30,327 nt of DNA from CAYRML01 sp964425485. Its GTDB lineage: Bacteria > Bacillota > Dehalobacteriia > UBA4068. Shown one piece after another: positions 13,718 to 21,811 of this stretch. Position 1 is the first letter of the stretch; every line of letters begins with the position of its first letter. The DNA lies in NCBI GenBank assembly GCA_964425485.1, contig CAYRML010000012.1, positions 1 to 30,327 of the forward strand. The letters run 5' to 3'. The notes under the pieces are model-generated. The model saw nothing but the letters and a program-made list of their open reading frames with translations. It searched no databases and had not been told where the DNA came from. A program made the translations under genes and the position numbers.

Positions 13718-15754
13718 ATGAAGGTCTATCCATCGGAAAAAGTTCGTAATGTGGGTGTGGTGTCCCACCAGGGAGCAGGCAAAACATCCTTGACAGAAGC
13801 CCTGATTTTTAATACCGGCGCTACTAACCGTTTGGGCAAAGTAGATGAGGGCAATACGGTTGCCGACTACAGCCAGGAAGAAATCAAGCGTAAAAGTACC
13901 ATCAATACATCTTTGGTGGCTACTATCTGGAAAGATAATAAAGTAAATATTTTGGATGTGCCCGGTTTTGCCGATTTCTTTGGCGAAATTGTCGGTACCT
14001 TGGCAGTTGCCGACAGTTTATTGATGGTGCTGGACTCTGTTGCCGGCGCCGAGGTCAGCACTGAAATTATTTGGGATCTGGCCGATGAAAAAAATATCCC
14101 GATTCTTGCATTCGCCAATAAAATGGACAGAGAAAATGCCGATTTTGCTAAGGCCATAGCCTCCATGAAAGAAAAGCTGACCCGTCAGATCGTACCGATT
14201 CAATTGCCGATTGGCAAAGAAGCCGATTTTTGCGGAGTGGTCGATCTTATCGAAATGAAGGCCTACAAATATGATAATGGAAAAGCCATTGAAATAGATA
14301 TCCCTGTCGATTTGAAAGATGAAGCCGAAGCAGCCAGAGAAGAGCTGATAGAGGTAGCGGCTGAAGGCGAAGATGAAATCACCATGAAATATCTCGATGG
14401 GGAAGAGCTGAGCACGGAAGAAATCGCAATCGGGCTGAAGGCAGGTATTGCGCAGGGTAAAGTTGTGCCTGTAATATGTGGTTCCGCTTTGAAAAATATT
14501 GCTTGTGACAAAGCGCTGGATCTTTTGGTTGATTATGCGCCCAGTCCTTTGGCTAATATGGATGCGGAATTGGCTAAAAAACCGGTCGCAGCTTTAATTT
14601 TTAAAACCATGACCGACCCCTATGTTGGCAAGATCAGCTTCTTTAAAGTCATGCAAGGGAAAATGAAAGGTGATACCACCCTTTATAATCCCAATAAATC
14701 AATCGATGAAAAGGTTGCTCAGCTGAACAGCATGCAGGGTAAAAATGTCTTGCCTTTGCCGGAATTGGATTTTGGTGATATCGGCATAGTCGCTAAATTG
14801 ACAAATACCGGCACGGGTGATACCTTGACCACTAAAGAAAGCGGTGTAGTACTCGAGAAAATCGAATTCCCGGTACCCAATCTCACTATCGCCATCGCTC
14901 CTAAATCCAAAGGCGACGAAGATAAGCTGGGTAATGCTATTAGCCGTATCTTGGAAGAAGAGCCTACTTTGCGTTATGAAAAGAGTGTAGAAACCAAACA
15001 AACTTTGCTCACCGGCGTCGGAGAGGCTCATCTCAATATCATCATGGAACGGCTGCAACGCAAATTCGGCGTACAAGTTGATACCGTGGAACTGAAGATT
15101 CCTTATCGGGAAGCTATACGCGGCACAGCGCAAAAGGTTGAAGGTAAGCATAAGAAACAATCCGGCGGCCATGGTCAATATGGTCATGTCTACATTGATA
15201 TGGAGCCTTATGCCGAAGGTGATTTTGCCTTTGAAGAAAAGATTTTCGGCGGCTCCGTTCCTAAACAATATATACCAGCTGTGGAAAAAGGTATTCGTGA
15301 ATCCATGTCCGAAGGTATTTTGGCCGGATTCCCTGTCTCTAACATCAAAGTTACTTTGATTGACGGCTCTTATCATGATGTCGACTCTTCGGAAATGGCT
15401 TTTAAGTTGGCCGCTAATCTAGCCTTCAAAAAAGCATGCGAACAAGCCAAACCTATTCTTTTAGAACCAATTATGGATGTGGAAGTCTTGGTTCCAGATC
15501 AATTCATGGGTGATATCATGGGTGATATGAACACTAAACGAGGCCGCATTATGGGCATGGAAAAACATGGCAAAATGCAGTTAATTAAGGCTCAGGCTCC
15601 TCTGTCGGAACTCAACCGTTATGCCATTGACCTTCGTTCTATTACTCAAGGTAGAGGCAAATTCACAATGAAATTCAGCCGCTATGAAGAGGTACCGGCA
15701 AATATTACTGAAAAAGTTGTGGCTGCTGCTAAAGCGGAGAAAGAAAAAGAATAA
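13718..15754 (+). CDS. Elongation factor G-like paralogue (EF-G2 type)
   Basis: 678 residues, ATG preceded by GAAGGGGG. The five-domain EF-G layout is present, with G4 ANKMDREN (N134, D137) and the domain IV loop KKQSGGHGQYGHVYIDMEPY. The GTPase motifs differ from canonical EF-G: G1 is SHQGAGKTS (usual AHIDAGKTT), G2 reads KRKSTI (usual ERGITI), and G3 is DVPGFADF, with Phe84 where canonical EF-G has the catalytic His of DTPGHVDF. These are hallmarks of the second EF-G class found beside true fusA in many bacteria. Such paralogues are ribosome-binding GTPases with weak or altered translocation or recycling roles. It stands alone, not next to rpsL/rpsG/tuf as the main fusA does, which supports paralogue status. 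Confidence 0.85.
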   Translation: MKVYPSEKVRNVGVVSHQGAGKTSLTEALIFNTGATNRLGKVDEGNTVADYSQEEIKRKSTINTSLVATIWKDNKVNILDVPGFADFFGEIVGTLAVADSLLMVLDSVAGAEVSTEIIWDLADEKNIPILAFANKMDRENADFAKAIASMKEKLTRQIVPIQLPIGKEADFCGVVDLIEMKAYKYDNGKAIEIDIPVDLKDEAEAAREELIEVAAEGEDEITMKYLDGEELSTEEIAIGLKAGIAQGKVVPVICGSALKNIACDKALDLLVDYAPSPLANMDAELAKKPVAALIFKTMTDPYVGKISFFKVMQGKMKGDTTLYNPNKSIDEKVAQLNSMQGKNVLPLPELDFGDIGIVAKLTNTGTGDTLTTKESGVVLEKIEFPVPNLTIAIAPKSKGDEDKLGNAISRILEEEPTLRYEKSVETKQTLLTGVGEAHLNIIMERLQRKFGVQVDTVELKIPYREAIRGTAQKVEGKHKKQSGGHGQYGHVYIDMEPYAEGDFAFEEKIFGGSVPKQYIPAVEKGIRESMSEGILAGFPVSNIKVTLIDGSYHDVDSSEMAFKLAANLAFKKACEQAKPILLEPIMDVEVLVPDQFMGDIMGDMNTKRGRIMGMEKHGKMQLIKAQAPLSELNRYAIDLRSITQGRGKFTMKFSRYEEVPANITEKVVAAAKAEKEKE

Positions 15755-15777
15755 TTATTTATCATAAAGTTCATCAT

Positions 15778-15812
15778 AAAAAGAGAGGTTAGTAAAAACT
15801 AGCCTCTCTTTT
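15778..15812 (+). terminator. Terminator of the EF-G-like gene
   Basis: AAAAGAGAGGTTAG / CTAGCCTCTCTTTT with one G-U pair (plus strand) and a 6-nt loop, 23 bp after the stop codon. Confidence 0.85.
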
Positions 15813-15969
15813 ACGGATGAGGGAATTACGGTGATGATTATTGCATATTTTATGGTAATAATATTTGATATAATATCCTCTAGAACCCCAAGATAGATAA
15901 CGATTGATTATACAATATCTATATATAGTATTAGTTTTAAAAATTCTGCTCCTTTTCTTTAAAATATTG

Positions 15970-15998
15970 TTGACATTTTGCAAGTTTCAGGTTAATCT
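15970..15998 (+). promoter_or_regulatory. Candidate promoter of the radical SAM gene
   Basis: TTGACA (15970-15975), 17-bp spacer, TAATCT (15993-15998). A good -35 with a fair -10. The stretch from 15813 to 15969 before it is AT-rich and shows nothing I can name. Confidence 0.55.
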
Positions 15999-16064
15999 AG
16001 AACATATAATTTGGTTTTATAGATTAAAATGCCGGTTTTTTAAATGTTTAGGATATGTACCGGC
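15992..16064 (+). promoter_or_regulatory. Two inverted repeats between promoter and radical SAM gene
   Basis: TTAATCTA (15992-15999) is repeated inverted as TAGATTAA (16020-16027); the first half covers the -10 box, as an operator would. A second pair, GCCGGT (16031-16036) and ACCGGC (16059-16064), could fold in the leader RNA. No regulator is identified. Confidence 0.3.
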
Positions 16065-16090
16065 TTAAAAATTAATGCGAGGTGCAAAAT

Positions 16091-17491
16091 ATGAAAACCA
16101 ATAAACTGATTACCCAGGCCGCTATTAAAATTGGGGTAGGGTATATCACTAAGGATCCTATGAAAAACCTTAATAAATTGGTCAATTGGGCTGACAGTCT
16201 TGCTGTTTTAGACGATCATAAGGCTCAGGTAAATGCTTTCAGAACTTGGGTTAATGACCCCGACTGCGGGCCGTATAAACTTATTGAACGTTATTTTACC
16301 CAACTTAATCCTGAAGTACGCAAAAAATTCCTTGTCAATTTCTTTGTTAATGCTGGTTTGGATGGCATACCACGCAGAAAAGAAAATCAGGAAGAAGCCG
16401 GTTGCAATATTCCTTGGGCAGTTCTGATGGATCCGACGGCTGCCTGCAATCTTAAATGTATTGGTTGCTGGGCCGGCGAATATAACAAAAAAGATGAACT
16501 GGATTATGATACCTTAGACAGAATTATCCGCGAAGGTAAGGAACTTGGTATCTATATGTTCGTATATTCCGGCGGCGAGCCTCTGATGCGTCGTGACGAT
16601 ATTCTAAAATTGGCTCAGGTTCATGATGACTGCATTTTCCTTTCTTTCACCAATGGCATCTTGCTGGATGAAGAATATGTTAAAGAAATTGCTAAGGCCG
16701 GTAACTTCCTCTATGCTATCAGTGTGGAAGGCGATGAGGAATCTACTGACATGCGCCGCGGTAAGGGCGTCTATAAACAAGTTGTAGAATCGATGAAATT
16801 GCTGAAAAAATATGGTGTTCCTTTTGGATATTCTGCCTGCTATACCAGCATGAATACAGATAGTATCGCTGATCCCGGATGGATCGATAGAATGATCGAA
16901 TATGGCTGCCTCTTCGGTTGGTATTTTACATACATGCCAATCGGCGCCGATGCAGATGTAAATCTTATCGCGACGGCTGAACAAAGGGAAAAAATGTACT
17001 ATCATGTCAGAGAAATGCGTGGTCAAAAGCCCATCTTTATTTTGGACTTCTGGAATGATGGCGAATATGTTAACGGTTGTATAGCTGGTGGACGTAACTA
17101 TATCCATATTAATGCTCATGGCGATGTGGAACCTTGTGCATTTGTCCATTATGCCAACTGCAATATCAAAGATGTCAGCTTGCTGGAAGCTTTAAAATCT
17201 CCGCTTTTTGCCGAATATCAACAAAATCAGCCTTTCAATAAAAACCAATTGCGTCCTTGCCCATTGCTGGATAATCCGGACACTTTGCGTGCTATGGTCG
17301 AACGCTCTGGGGCTTATTCTTCTCAACCTTTGGATGAAGAACCGGTTGATCTTTTGTGCAACAAATGTAAACATGCAAGCGAAGAATGGGCCAAAGCTTC
17401 TGCAAAATTATGGGATGCTACCCCTGAAAACGTGCGCATGAAATGCGATAAAAAATACGAAGAAGCACAAGCAGCAAAAAAAGAAGCTTAA
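16091..17491 (+). CDS. Radical SAM protein with C-terminal SPASM-like cysteine cluster
   Basis: 466 residues from ATG 16091 (GAGGTG 7 bases upstream; the in-frame GTG 16082 lies inside that site). The radical SAM cluster is C119-x3-C123-x2-C126 (ACNLKCIGCW) and the SAM-binding GGE motif is YSGGEPL at 159-165. After the barrel, further cysteines occur at 330, 349, 357, 390, 423, 426 and 452. The order GC-x18-C (INAHGDVEPC) resembles a SPASM/twitch domain that holds extra Fe-S clusters. Such enzymes modify peptides, heme precursors or other substrates; no substrate gene is adjacent. An ~110-residue N-terminal extension precedes the cluster. It is monocistronic. The specific reaction is not assignable. 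Confidence 0.8.
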   Translation: MKTNKLITQAAIKIGVGYITKDPMKNLNKLVNWADSLAVLDDHKAQVNAFRTWVNDPDCGPYKLIERYFTQLNPEVRKKFLVNFFVNAGLDGIPRRKENQEEAGCNIPWAVLMDPTAACNLKCIGCWAGEYNKKDELDYDTLDRIIREGKELGIYMFVYSGGEPLMRRDDILKLAQVHDDCIFLSFTNGILLDEEYVKEIAKAGNFLYAISVEGDEESTDMRRGKGVYKQVVESMKLLKKYGVPFGYSACYTSMNTDSIADPGWIDRMIEYGCLFGWYFTYMPIGADADVNLIATAEQREKMYYHVREMRGQKPIFILDFWNDGEYVNGCIAGGRNYIHINAHGDVEPCAFVHYANCNIKDVSLLEALKSPLFAEYQQNQPFNKNQLRPCPLLDNPDTLRAMVERSGAYSSQPLDEEPVDLLCNKCKHASEEWAKASAKLWDATPENVRMKCDKKYEEAQAAKKEA

Positions 17492-17504
17492 CCTGTTTGC
17501 TATT

Positions 17505-17538
17505 AAAAGAGCTTAGCCATTTGGCTAAGCTCTTTTTT
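17505..17538. terminator. Bidirectional terminator between the radical SAM and SLH genes
   Basis: AAAAGAGCTTAGCC / GGCTAAGCTCTTTT with a 4-nt loop, then more T. It serves the plus-strand radical SAM gene and, 19 bp from its stop, the convergent minus-strand gene. Confidence 0.9.
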
Positions 17539-17556
17539 GCTATAGTTGTTTTATTA

Positions 17557-18483
17557 CTAATTTAAGTCTGTAATTTGGTAAACATTCGCTGCTTTCTTTA
17601 ACTTCACTTGCACAATTTGCTCTGCTGCCGGGCCAGTGCTGGTTGCATAATGAAAAGTTATGGTGAATGATAAATCATCTATTTTTGTTATATCATAGCT
17701 TTCCACCCATGGACTGGAGACTCCTGTGACCCATGAGCTGTTAAAATCAGCCCTGTTTTTCTCCCTTAGTTCATCATCCATCAAAGCATATTGGATAGCC
17801 CCATTTCTGTTTTTAACAGCCTTGGCATATTCATCTACACAACGTTGAGGTGAGGCTGCTGGCGTAAAATCGATCATAACTACATTAAGCGGGCTGTTAT
17901 GCATAGCAATGCATTTGTTGAGAATAGTCTCAAAATCTTTTTGGCTTATTTTATCATTACCGTTGAATGTAATGTCTTCAATAATACCAAGCTCTTTGGC
18001 TACAGCTATATATCCATCTGGATAGCCGCCCTTTTCTTGCGCCGATTGATGGCCATAGCTGATAGTGCATACTATCATTTTCAAGGCTTGGCTGTAGGTT
18101 GTAAAATCATGGGGGGCAAATTGGTTTTGTCCATTGCCGTTTATTATTCCCATAGCCTTTGCCAGCGTGACAAATATAGTATAGTCGTCTGCGCTTGTTA
18201 CATCAGAAAAGCTGCTGCCTTCAACGGAGGTATAGATTTCGCACAAGATAGGATGTTTTTGCGTATAATCCGCTGGCACAAAATGGATATATCCGCTTTC
18301 ATGCAAGCAGTAATTTTGTGCAAAATCAAAGTCTTTTATTTCATCGCTTTGATAAAGTGCACTGATAATTGTTTCTACAGCAGACGCGCGCGTTATATAT
18401 TCTTCTTTGGGCGCGGCTAAGGTGCTGATGGAAACAGACAAAATTAGTACAATAACAACCGAGAAGCAGAGTAATTTTTTCAT
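17557..18483 (-). CDS. Secreted protein with S-layer-homology-like region
   Basis: 308 residues on the minus strand. Residues 1-23 form a signal peptide (MKKLLCFSVVIVLILSVSIS... with A-A-P at the likely cleavage site). The clearest SLH-like unit reads FSDVTSADDYTIFVTLAKAMGIINGNG followed by QFAPHDFTTYSQALKMIV (~95-142). A flanking unit starts ITRASAVETIISAL (~31). Together they look like two to three degenerate SLH repeats; the C-terminal ~100 residues (from ~205) have no family I recognise and may be an SnoaL/NTF2-like small domain (mixed strands ending VYQITDLN). SLH domains bind secondary cell-wall polymers, so this is probably wall-associated. It converges on the radical SAM gene and shares its terminator. 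Function unknown. Confidence 0.7.
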   Translation of the reverse strand: MKKLLCFSVVIVLILSVSISTLAAPKEEYITRASAVETIISALYQSDEIKDFDFAQNYCLHESGYIHFVPADYTQKHPILCEIYTSVEGSSFSDVTSADDYTIFVTLAKAMGIINGNGQNQFAPHDFTTYSQALKMIVCTISYGHQSAQEKGGYPDGYIAVAKELGIIEDITFNGNDKISQKDFETILNKCIAMHNSPLNVVMIDFTPAASPQRCVDEYAKAVKNRNGAIQYALMDDELREKNRADFNSSWVTGVSSPWVESYDITKIDDLSFTITFHYATSTGPAAEQIVQVKLKKAANVYQITDLN

Positions 18484-18585
18484 GATGCATCAATCCTTTC
18501 AAAAATATACTTTATATAAGTATTTATTTTATAGTAGCATAGTGAACTTAAATTCTGCAATAGCAAATCAAACCATAAAATCAGC

Positions 18586-18808
18586 TTATAGCTCTTCCCT
18601 GTCGATATACAAATCATCCATTCCGACAAATGCCTTCACTGTCATAATCAGGGCCAAATTGAGCCATAAATGAGGTTTTGAACTGCGGTAAGCCGATTGG
18701 CTTCACCCTGCGCGTTAACATACTTTTCAAACAGGTCTTTATCGTTAGCCCCAAGTCTATCCAGCAATTTCTGTTCAATGCGTAATACCAGTTCTATGAC
18801 TTTGACAT
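18586..18808 (-). pseudogene. Frameshifted remnant of a small DUF6809-like gene
   Basis: On the minus strand one frame encodes VKVIELVLRIEQKLLDRL, then LFEKYVNAQGEANRLTAV and NLIYG. The coding sense then shifts frame near 18662 and continues as LNLALIMTVKAFVGMDDLY and IDREEL before TAA (18586-18588). Together these match the C-terminal two thirds of DUF6809-type small proteins (pattern LFEKYxDAQ, then IYGFKLG-x-LM, then MDDLYI). Restoring one base in TATGGCTCAAT would rejoin the frames. The N-terminal part is also missing: the ATG behind GGAGG (18811-18815) meets a stop after four codons. Hence a decayed gene. DUF6809 family is recalled from pattern, and its function is unknown. Confidence 0.6.
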
Positions 18809-18851
18809 ATTTGGTCCTCCATCATATCCCCCTGGTAAACCCCTATTATAT

Positions 18852-18893
18852 AAAAAGGACATAACATCCCCTTAGCGGAAATACTATGTCCTT
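18852..18893 (-). terminator. Terminator of tRNA-Thr
   Basis: Minus strand AAAGGACATA (complement of 18885-18894) pairs with TATGTCCTTT (complement of 18854-18863), followed by TT. The first arm starts at the encoded CCA of the tRNA. Confidence 0.75.
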
Positions 18894-18969
18894 TGGTGCT
18901 GACGACAGGAGTCGAACCTGCGACCTGCTGATTACGAATCAGCTGCTCTACCAACTGAGCTACATCAGC
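18894..18969 (-). tRNA. tRNA-Thr (CGT)
   Basis: Minus-strand cloverleaf starting GCTGATGTAGCTCAGTTGG. The anticodon stem GCTGA/TCAGC encloses TTCGTAA (anticodon CGT, codon ACG), the T arm carries GGTTCGACTCC, and CCA is encoded (18894-18896). Single-gene unit. Confidence 0.95.
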
Positions 18970-18981
18970 CCGGCAGATACT

Positions 18982-19010
18982 ATTTTAATCATTTGGCGCT
19001 AACAAGTCAA
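18982..19010 (-). promoter_or_regulatory. Sigma-A promoter of tRNA-Thr
   Basis: Minus strand TTGACT (19005-19010), 17-bp spacer, TAAAAT (18982-18987): the same boxes as the tRNA-Arg promoter. Confidence 0.8.
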
Positions 19011-19085
19011 GCCTCTTTAAAGGATATAATACTCGGATGTAGAAAATATTATAGTCGAGTTATTAATTTTTAGGGGGATAGTCCC

Positions 19086-19583
19086 TTGATTATTCTAGGA
19101 ATAGATCCAGGTACAGCAACCACAGGCTATGGCCTGATCGATGTTCATGGCCATAAATACGATCTCTTGGATTATGGTTGCATCCGCACGCCGGCCCATA
19201 CTCCTATGCCGGATAGGCTGTGCCAGATCTATGATGCTATGTGTAAATTATTGGCACAATCCAAGCCGGATCAAATGGCGATTGAGCAGCTGTTTTTTAA
19301 CAGTAATACTACTACCGCCATTTCCGTGGGACAGGCACGGGGTGTGCTGGTTCTGGCTGCGGCACAGCAGCAAATACCCATAGCAGAGTATACGCCTTTG
19401 CAAGTTAAGCAAGCCATAGTGGGCTATGGTCAAGCGGAAAAAAATCAGGTCAAATATATGGTAGGACGCTTTTTGCATATGAAGCAGCCGCCTCGCTCTG
19501 ATGATGCGGCCGATGCCTTGGCCATTGCTATTTGCCATTCTCATTATTATAACAGTCGCAAAATGTTAGGCAAGGAGGAGTAA
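19086..19583 (+). CDS. ruvC: Holliday-junction endonuclease RuvC
   Basis: 165 residues with a TTG start (19086) and GGGGGA 8 bases upstream. Catalytic acids are in place: D7 in GIDPGTATTGYG, E67 in AIEQLFF, and D140/D143 in RSDDAADALA. RuvC cuts Holliday junctions in concert with the RuvAB branch-migration motor. It is the first gene of a compact operon ruvC-ruvA-ruvB-queH-spoIID-queA-tgt and ends 1 bp before the ruvA start. I found no clear promoter; a TATAAT at 19024-19029 lacks a proper -35. Confidence 0.95.
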   Translation: MIILGIDPGTATTGYGLIDVHGHKYDLLDYGCIRTPAHTPMPDRLCQIYDAMCKLLAQSKPDQMAIEQLFFNSNTTTAISVGQARGVLVLAAAQQQIPIAEYTPLQVKQAIVGYGQAEKNQVKYMVGRFLHMKQPPRSDDAADALAIAICHSHYYNSRKMLGKEE

Positions 19584-19584
19584 A

Positions 19585-20187
19585 ATGATTGCCTTTATCA
19601 GGGGTAATATTGCAGAGATCACAACCGATAGCTTGATAATCGACCGTAAGGGTTTGGGTATCGAAGTTTTTGTTCCTTTGTCCCAATGCGGGCAAATAGC
19701 TATTGGTGATGAGATTTTTTTGCATACTCATTTACATATCAGGGAAGATGCCTGGCTTTTATTCGGTTTTCCCCAGTTGGAACAACTAGAAATATTTAGA
19801 TATTTGCTTTCTGTTTCCGGAATTGGGCCGAAAATCGCCCTGGTTATCCTTAATAGTTTGTCAACTGCCAGTATCATTGCCAGTGTTAATAAGAAGGAAG
19901 CGGTGGTCTTTCAATCTGTGCCGGGTGTGGGCGCCAAAACGGCTCAGCGGCTGGTACTGGAATTAAAAGATAAATTTGCCAAATGGCAGGTTTCGGATGA
20001 CGAAATCATAACTATGCCTTTGGCCATATCGCAGGAAACGAGCGATCTTTTGGCCGCTTTGTCTCAATTGGGTTATAATACGGCCGAAAGCCGTGCTCTG
20101 GCGGCAAAGGCTGTAGAAAATATGGGCCAGGAAGCAGCGGTCAATGATTTGATCAAGGAAGCTTTACGCCTGGCCGCTAAGCAGTGA
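19585..20187 (+). CDS. ruvA: Holliday-junction DNA-binding protein RuvA
   Basis: 200 residues, AAGGAGG overlapping the end of ruvC. The N-terminal OB-fold begins MIAFIRGNIAEI. Two helix-hairpin-helix motifs are visible: SVSGIGPKIALVIL and SVPGVGAKTAQRLVLELKDK. Domain III at the C-terminus (SDLLAALSQLGYNTAESRAL) contacts RuvB. RuvA tetramers hold the four-way junction flat and load the RuvB rings. Confidence 0.95.
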   Translation: MIAFIRGNIAEITTDSLIIDRKGLGIEVFVPLSQCGQIAIGDEIFLHTHLHIREDAWLLFGFPQLEQLEIFRYLLSVSGIGPKIALVILNSLSTASIIASVNKKEAVVFQSVPGVGAKTAQRLVLELKDKFAKWQVSDDEIITMPLAISQETSDLLAALSQLGYNTAESRALAAKAVENMGQEAAVNDLIKEALRLAAKQ

Positions 20188-20201
20188 AAGAGAGGTCTCT
20201 A

Positions 20202-21275
20202 ATGGACGAAGATAGAATATTGTCATCGGAAATGATCCTGGACGATGTGGATATTGAAAAAAGTATTCGGCCAACCACTCTGGCTGAATACAGCGGTCAA
20301 GAACAAATCAAAAATAATATAGATATTTTTATCAAAGCGGCTAAATCCAGAAAAGAGGCGCTGGATCATGTCTTGTTATATGGACCTCCCGGACTTGGCA
20401 AGACCACTTTGGCTAATATCATTGCCAATGAGCTGGGAGTTAATATCCGGACAACCTCCGGCCCGGCCATAGAAAGGCCTGGAGACCTGGCTGCCATCAT
20501 TACCGGCTTGGAGCCCAGTGATGTTTTATTCATAGATGAGATACATCGGCTCAACCGTACCGTGGAAGAAGTCCTGTATCCGGCTATGGAGGATTTTTCT
20601 CTTGATATCATTATCGGCAAGGGGCCGAGCGCTCGTACACTGCGCTTGGATTTGCCTCCCTTCACACTCATTGGTGCGACAACTCGGGCAGGCATGCTAT
20701 CTGCGCCTTTGCGCGACCGCTTTGGTGTAATTTGCCGCTTGGAATATTATAGCGAGAAGGAGCTTTTTCAGATTGTGAAGAGAGCGGCCGCTCTCTTGCA
20801 AGTACCAATGTCAGAGGAAGGGGCCAGAGAAATCTGCTTGCGCTCCAGAGGCACTCCACGTATTGCCAACCGCCTTTTACGCCGTCTGCGGGATTTTGCG
20901 GAGGTTAAAGGTACGGGCGTCATAGATGGGGAAATTGCTAGGGGCGGTCTGTCTTTGCTGGAAGTCGATCCTTTGGGATTAGATAGAGTGGACAAAATGG
21001 TGATGGAAGTCATTTTGCAGAAATTTTCCGGCGGCCCGGTGGGGTTGGATACTATTGCTGCCAGCATCTCCGAATCCGTAGATACCATCGAGGATGTCTG
21101 TGAACCTTATTTGATGCAGTTGGGTTTTTTACAGCGCACACCTCGCGGCAGGCTGGCCACGGTGGAAGCTTATCGCTATTTTGGTATCAAACCGCCGCAA
21201 AAATTGCAAACTATGCAGGATAGCTTATTTACTAAAGCTGATGATAGCGATGATGGGGATAGGAAAAAAATATGA
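20202..21275 (+). CDS. ruvB: Holliday-junction branch-migration ATPase RuvB
   Basis: 357 residues from ATG 20202, chosen because AAGAGAGG lies 6 bases upstream; an in-frame GTG at 20184 overlaps the ruvA stop but lacks a site. Walker A is GPPGLGKT at 61-68 and Walker B is IDEIH (D112, E113). Sensor-1 GATTRAGMLSAPLRDRFG and the C-terminal winged helix (FLQRTPRGRLAT) are typical. RuvB hexamers pump DNA through the RuvA-bound junction. The stop codon overlaps the queH start (ATGA-type, 21272-21275). Confidence 0.97.
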   Translation: MDEDRILSSEMILDDVDIEKSIRPTTLAEYSGQEQIKNNIDIFIKAAKSRKEALDHVLLYGPPGLGKTTLANIIANELGVNIRTTSGPAIERPGDLAAIITGLEPSDVLFIDEIHRLNRTVEEVLYPAMEDFSLDIIIGKGPSARTLRLDLPPFTLIGATTRAGMLSAPLRDRFGVICRLEYYSEKELFQIVKRAAALLQVPMSEEGAREICLRSRGTPRIANRLLRRLRDFAEVKGTGVIDGEIARGGLSLLEVDPLGLDRVDKMVMEVILQKFSGGPVGLDTIAASISESVDTIEDVCEPYLMQLGFLQRTPRGRLATVEAYRYFGIKPPQKLQTMQDSLFTKADDSDDGDRKKI

Positions 21276-21811
21276 GGATATTGCTTCACTCCTGCTGCGG
21301 GCCTTGCTCCGTGGCTCCTATAGAAAAGCTGATAGCAGACGGACATGATGCGGCAATTTTTTTCTATAACCCTAATATTCATCCTTATAAGGAATATCTG
21401 GCCAGGCTTGATGCCTGGTTGCAGCTGGCCGGCCATTATGATTTGCCCTATATGCTAAAAGATGATTACAGCCTGGAAAAATGGCTGGCACAGGTGGCTC
21501 CTGATCCGGAAAATCGCTGCGCCTATTGTTATGAAATTCGTTTGGCAGAAGCCGCCAAAGAAGCAAAAAAGGCTGGTTATGACGCTTTTTCCACCTCGCT
21601 TTTAATAAGCCCTTATCAAAAGCATGAATTGATCAGGCAGATAGGGGAAAAGGAGGCCAAAAAGCAAGGCATATCTTTTTATTATGAGGATTGGCGGCCG
21701 CTTTTTTGTGCGGGGCAACAAAAAGCCCGTCAGTTGGGTCTTTATATGCAGAAATACTGCGCTTGTATCTACAGTGAAAAAGAGCGCTATTATAAAAAGC
21801 AGGTGAAATGA
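21272..21811 (+). CDS. queH: Epoxyqueuosine reductase QueH
   Basis: 179 residues. Family hallmarks are the N-terminal Cys pair with the next Cys (C8, C9, C12 in LLHSCCGPCSV), NPNIHPYKEY, the RCAYCYEIRL Cys pair and the C-terminal YCACIYSEKERY. QueH is the Fe-S/iron enzyme that replaces QueG in many anaerobes and reduces epoxyqueuosine to queuosine in tRNA, the last step of the pathway. The genes for the earlier tRNA steps, queA and tgt, follow two genes later. It overlaps ruvB by 4 bp and spoIID by 4 bp, so translation is probably coupled along the whole operon. Confidence 0.95.
   Translation: MRILLHSCCGPCSVAPIEKLIADGHDAAIFFYNPNIHPYKEYLARLDAWLQLAGHYDLPYMLKDDYSLEKWLAQVAPDPENRCAYCYEIRLAEAAKEAKKAGYDAFSTSLLISPYQKHELIRQIGEKEAKKQGISFYYEDWRPLFCAGQQKARQLGLYMQKYCACIYSEKERYYKKQVK

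Noticed and set aside
14699..15376. 225-residue minus-strand frame inside the EF-G-like gene
   Set aside because: Antisense shadow of a conserved coding region; no start signals and no recognisable domain.
15813..16090. Possible riboswitch before the radical SAM gene
   Set aside because: Only two simple inverted repeats are visible; no known aptamer consensus was recognised, so it is listed only as possible regulatory dyads.
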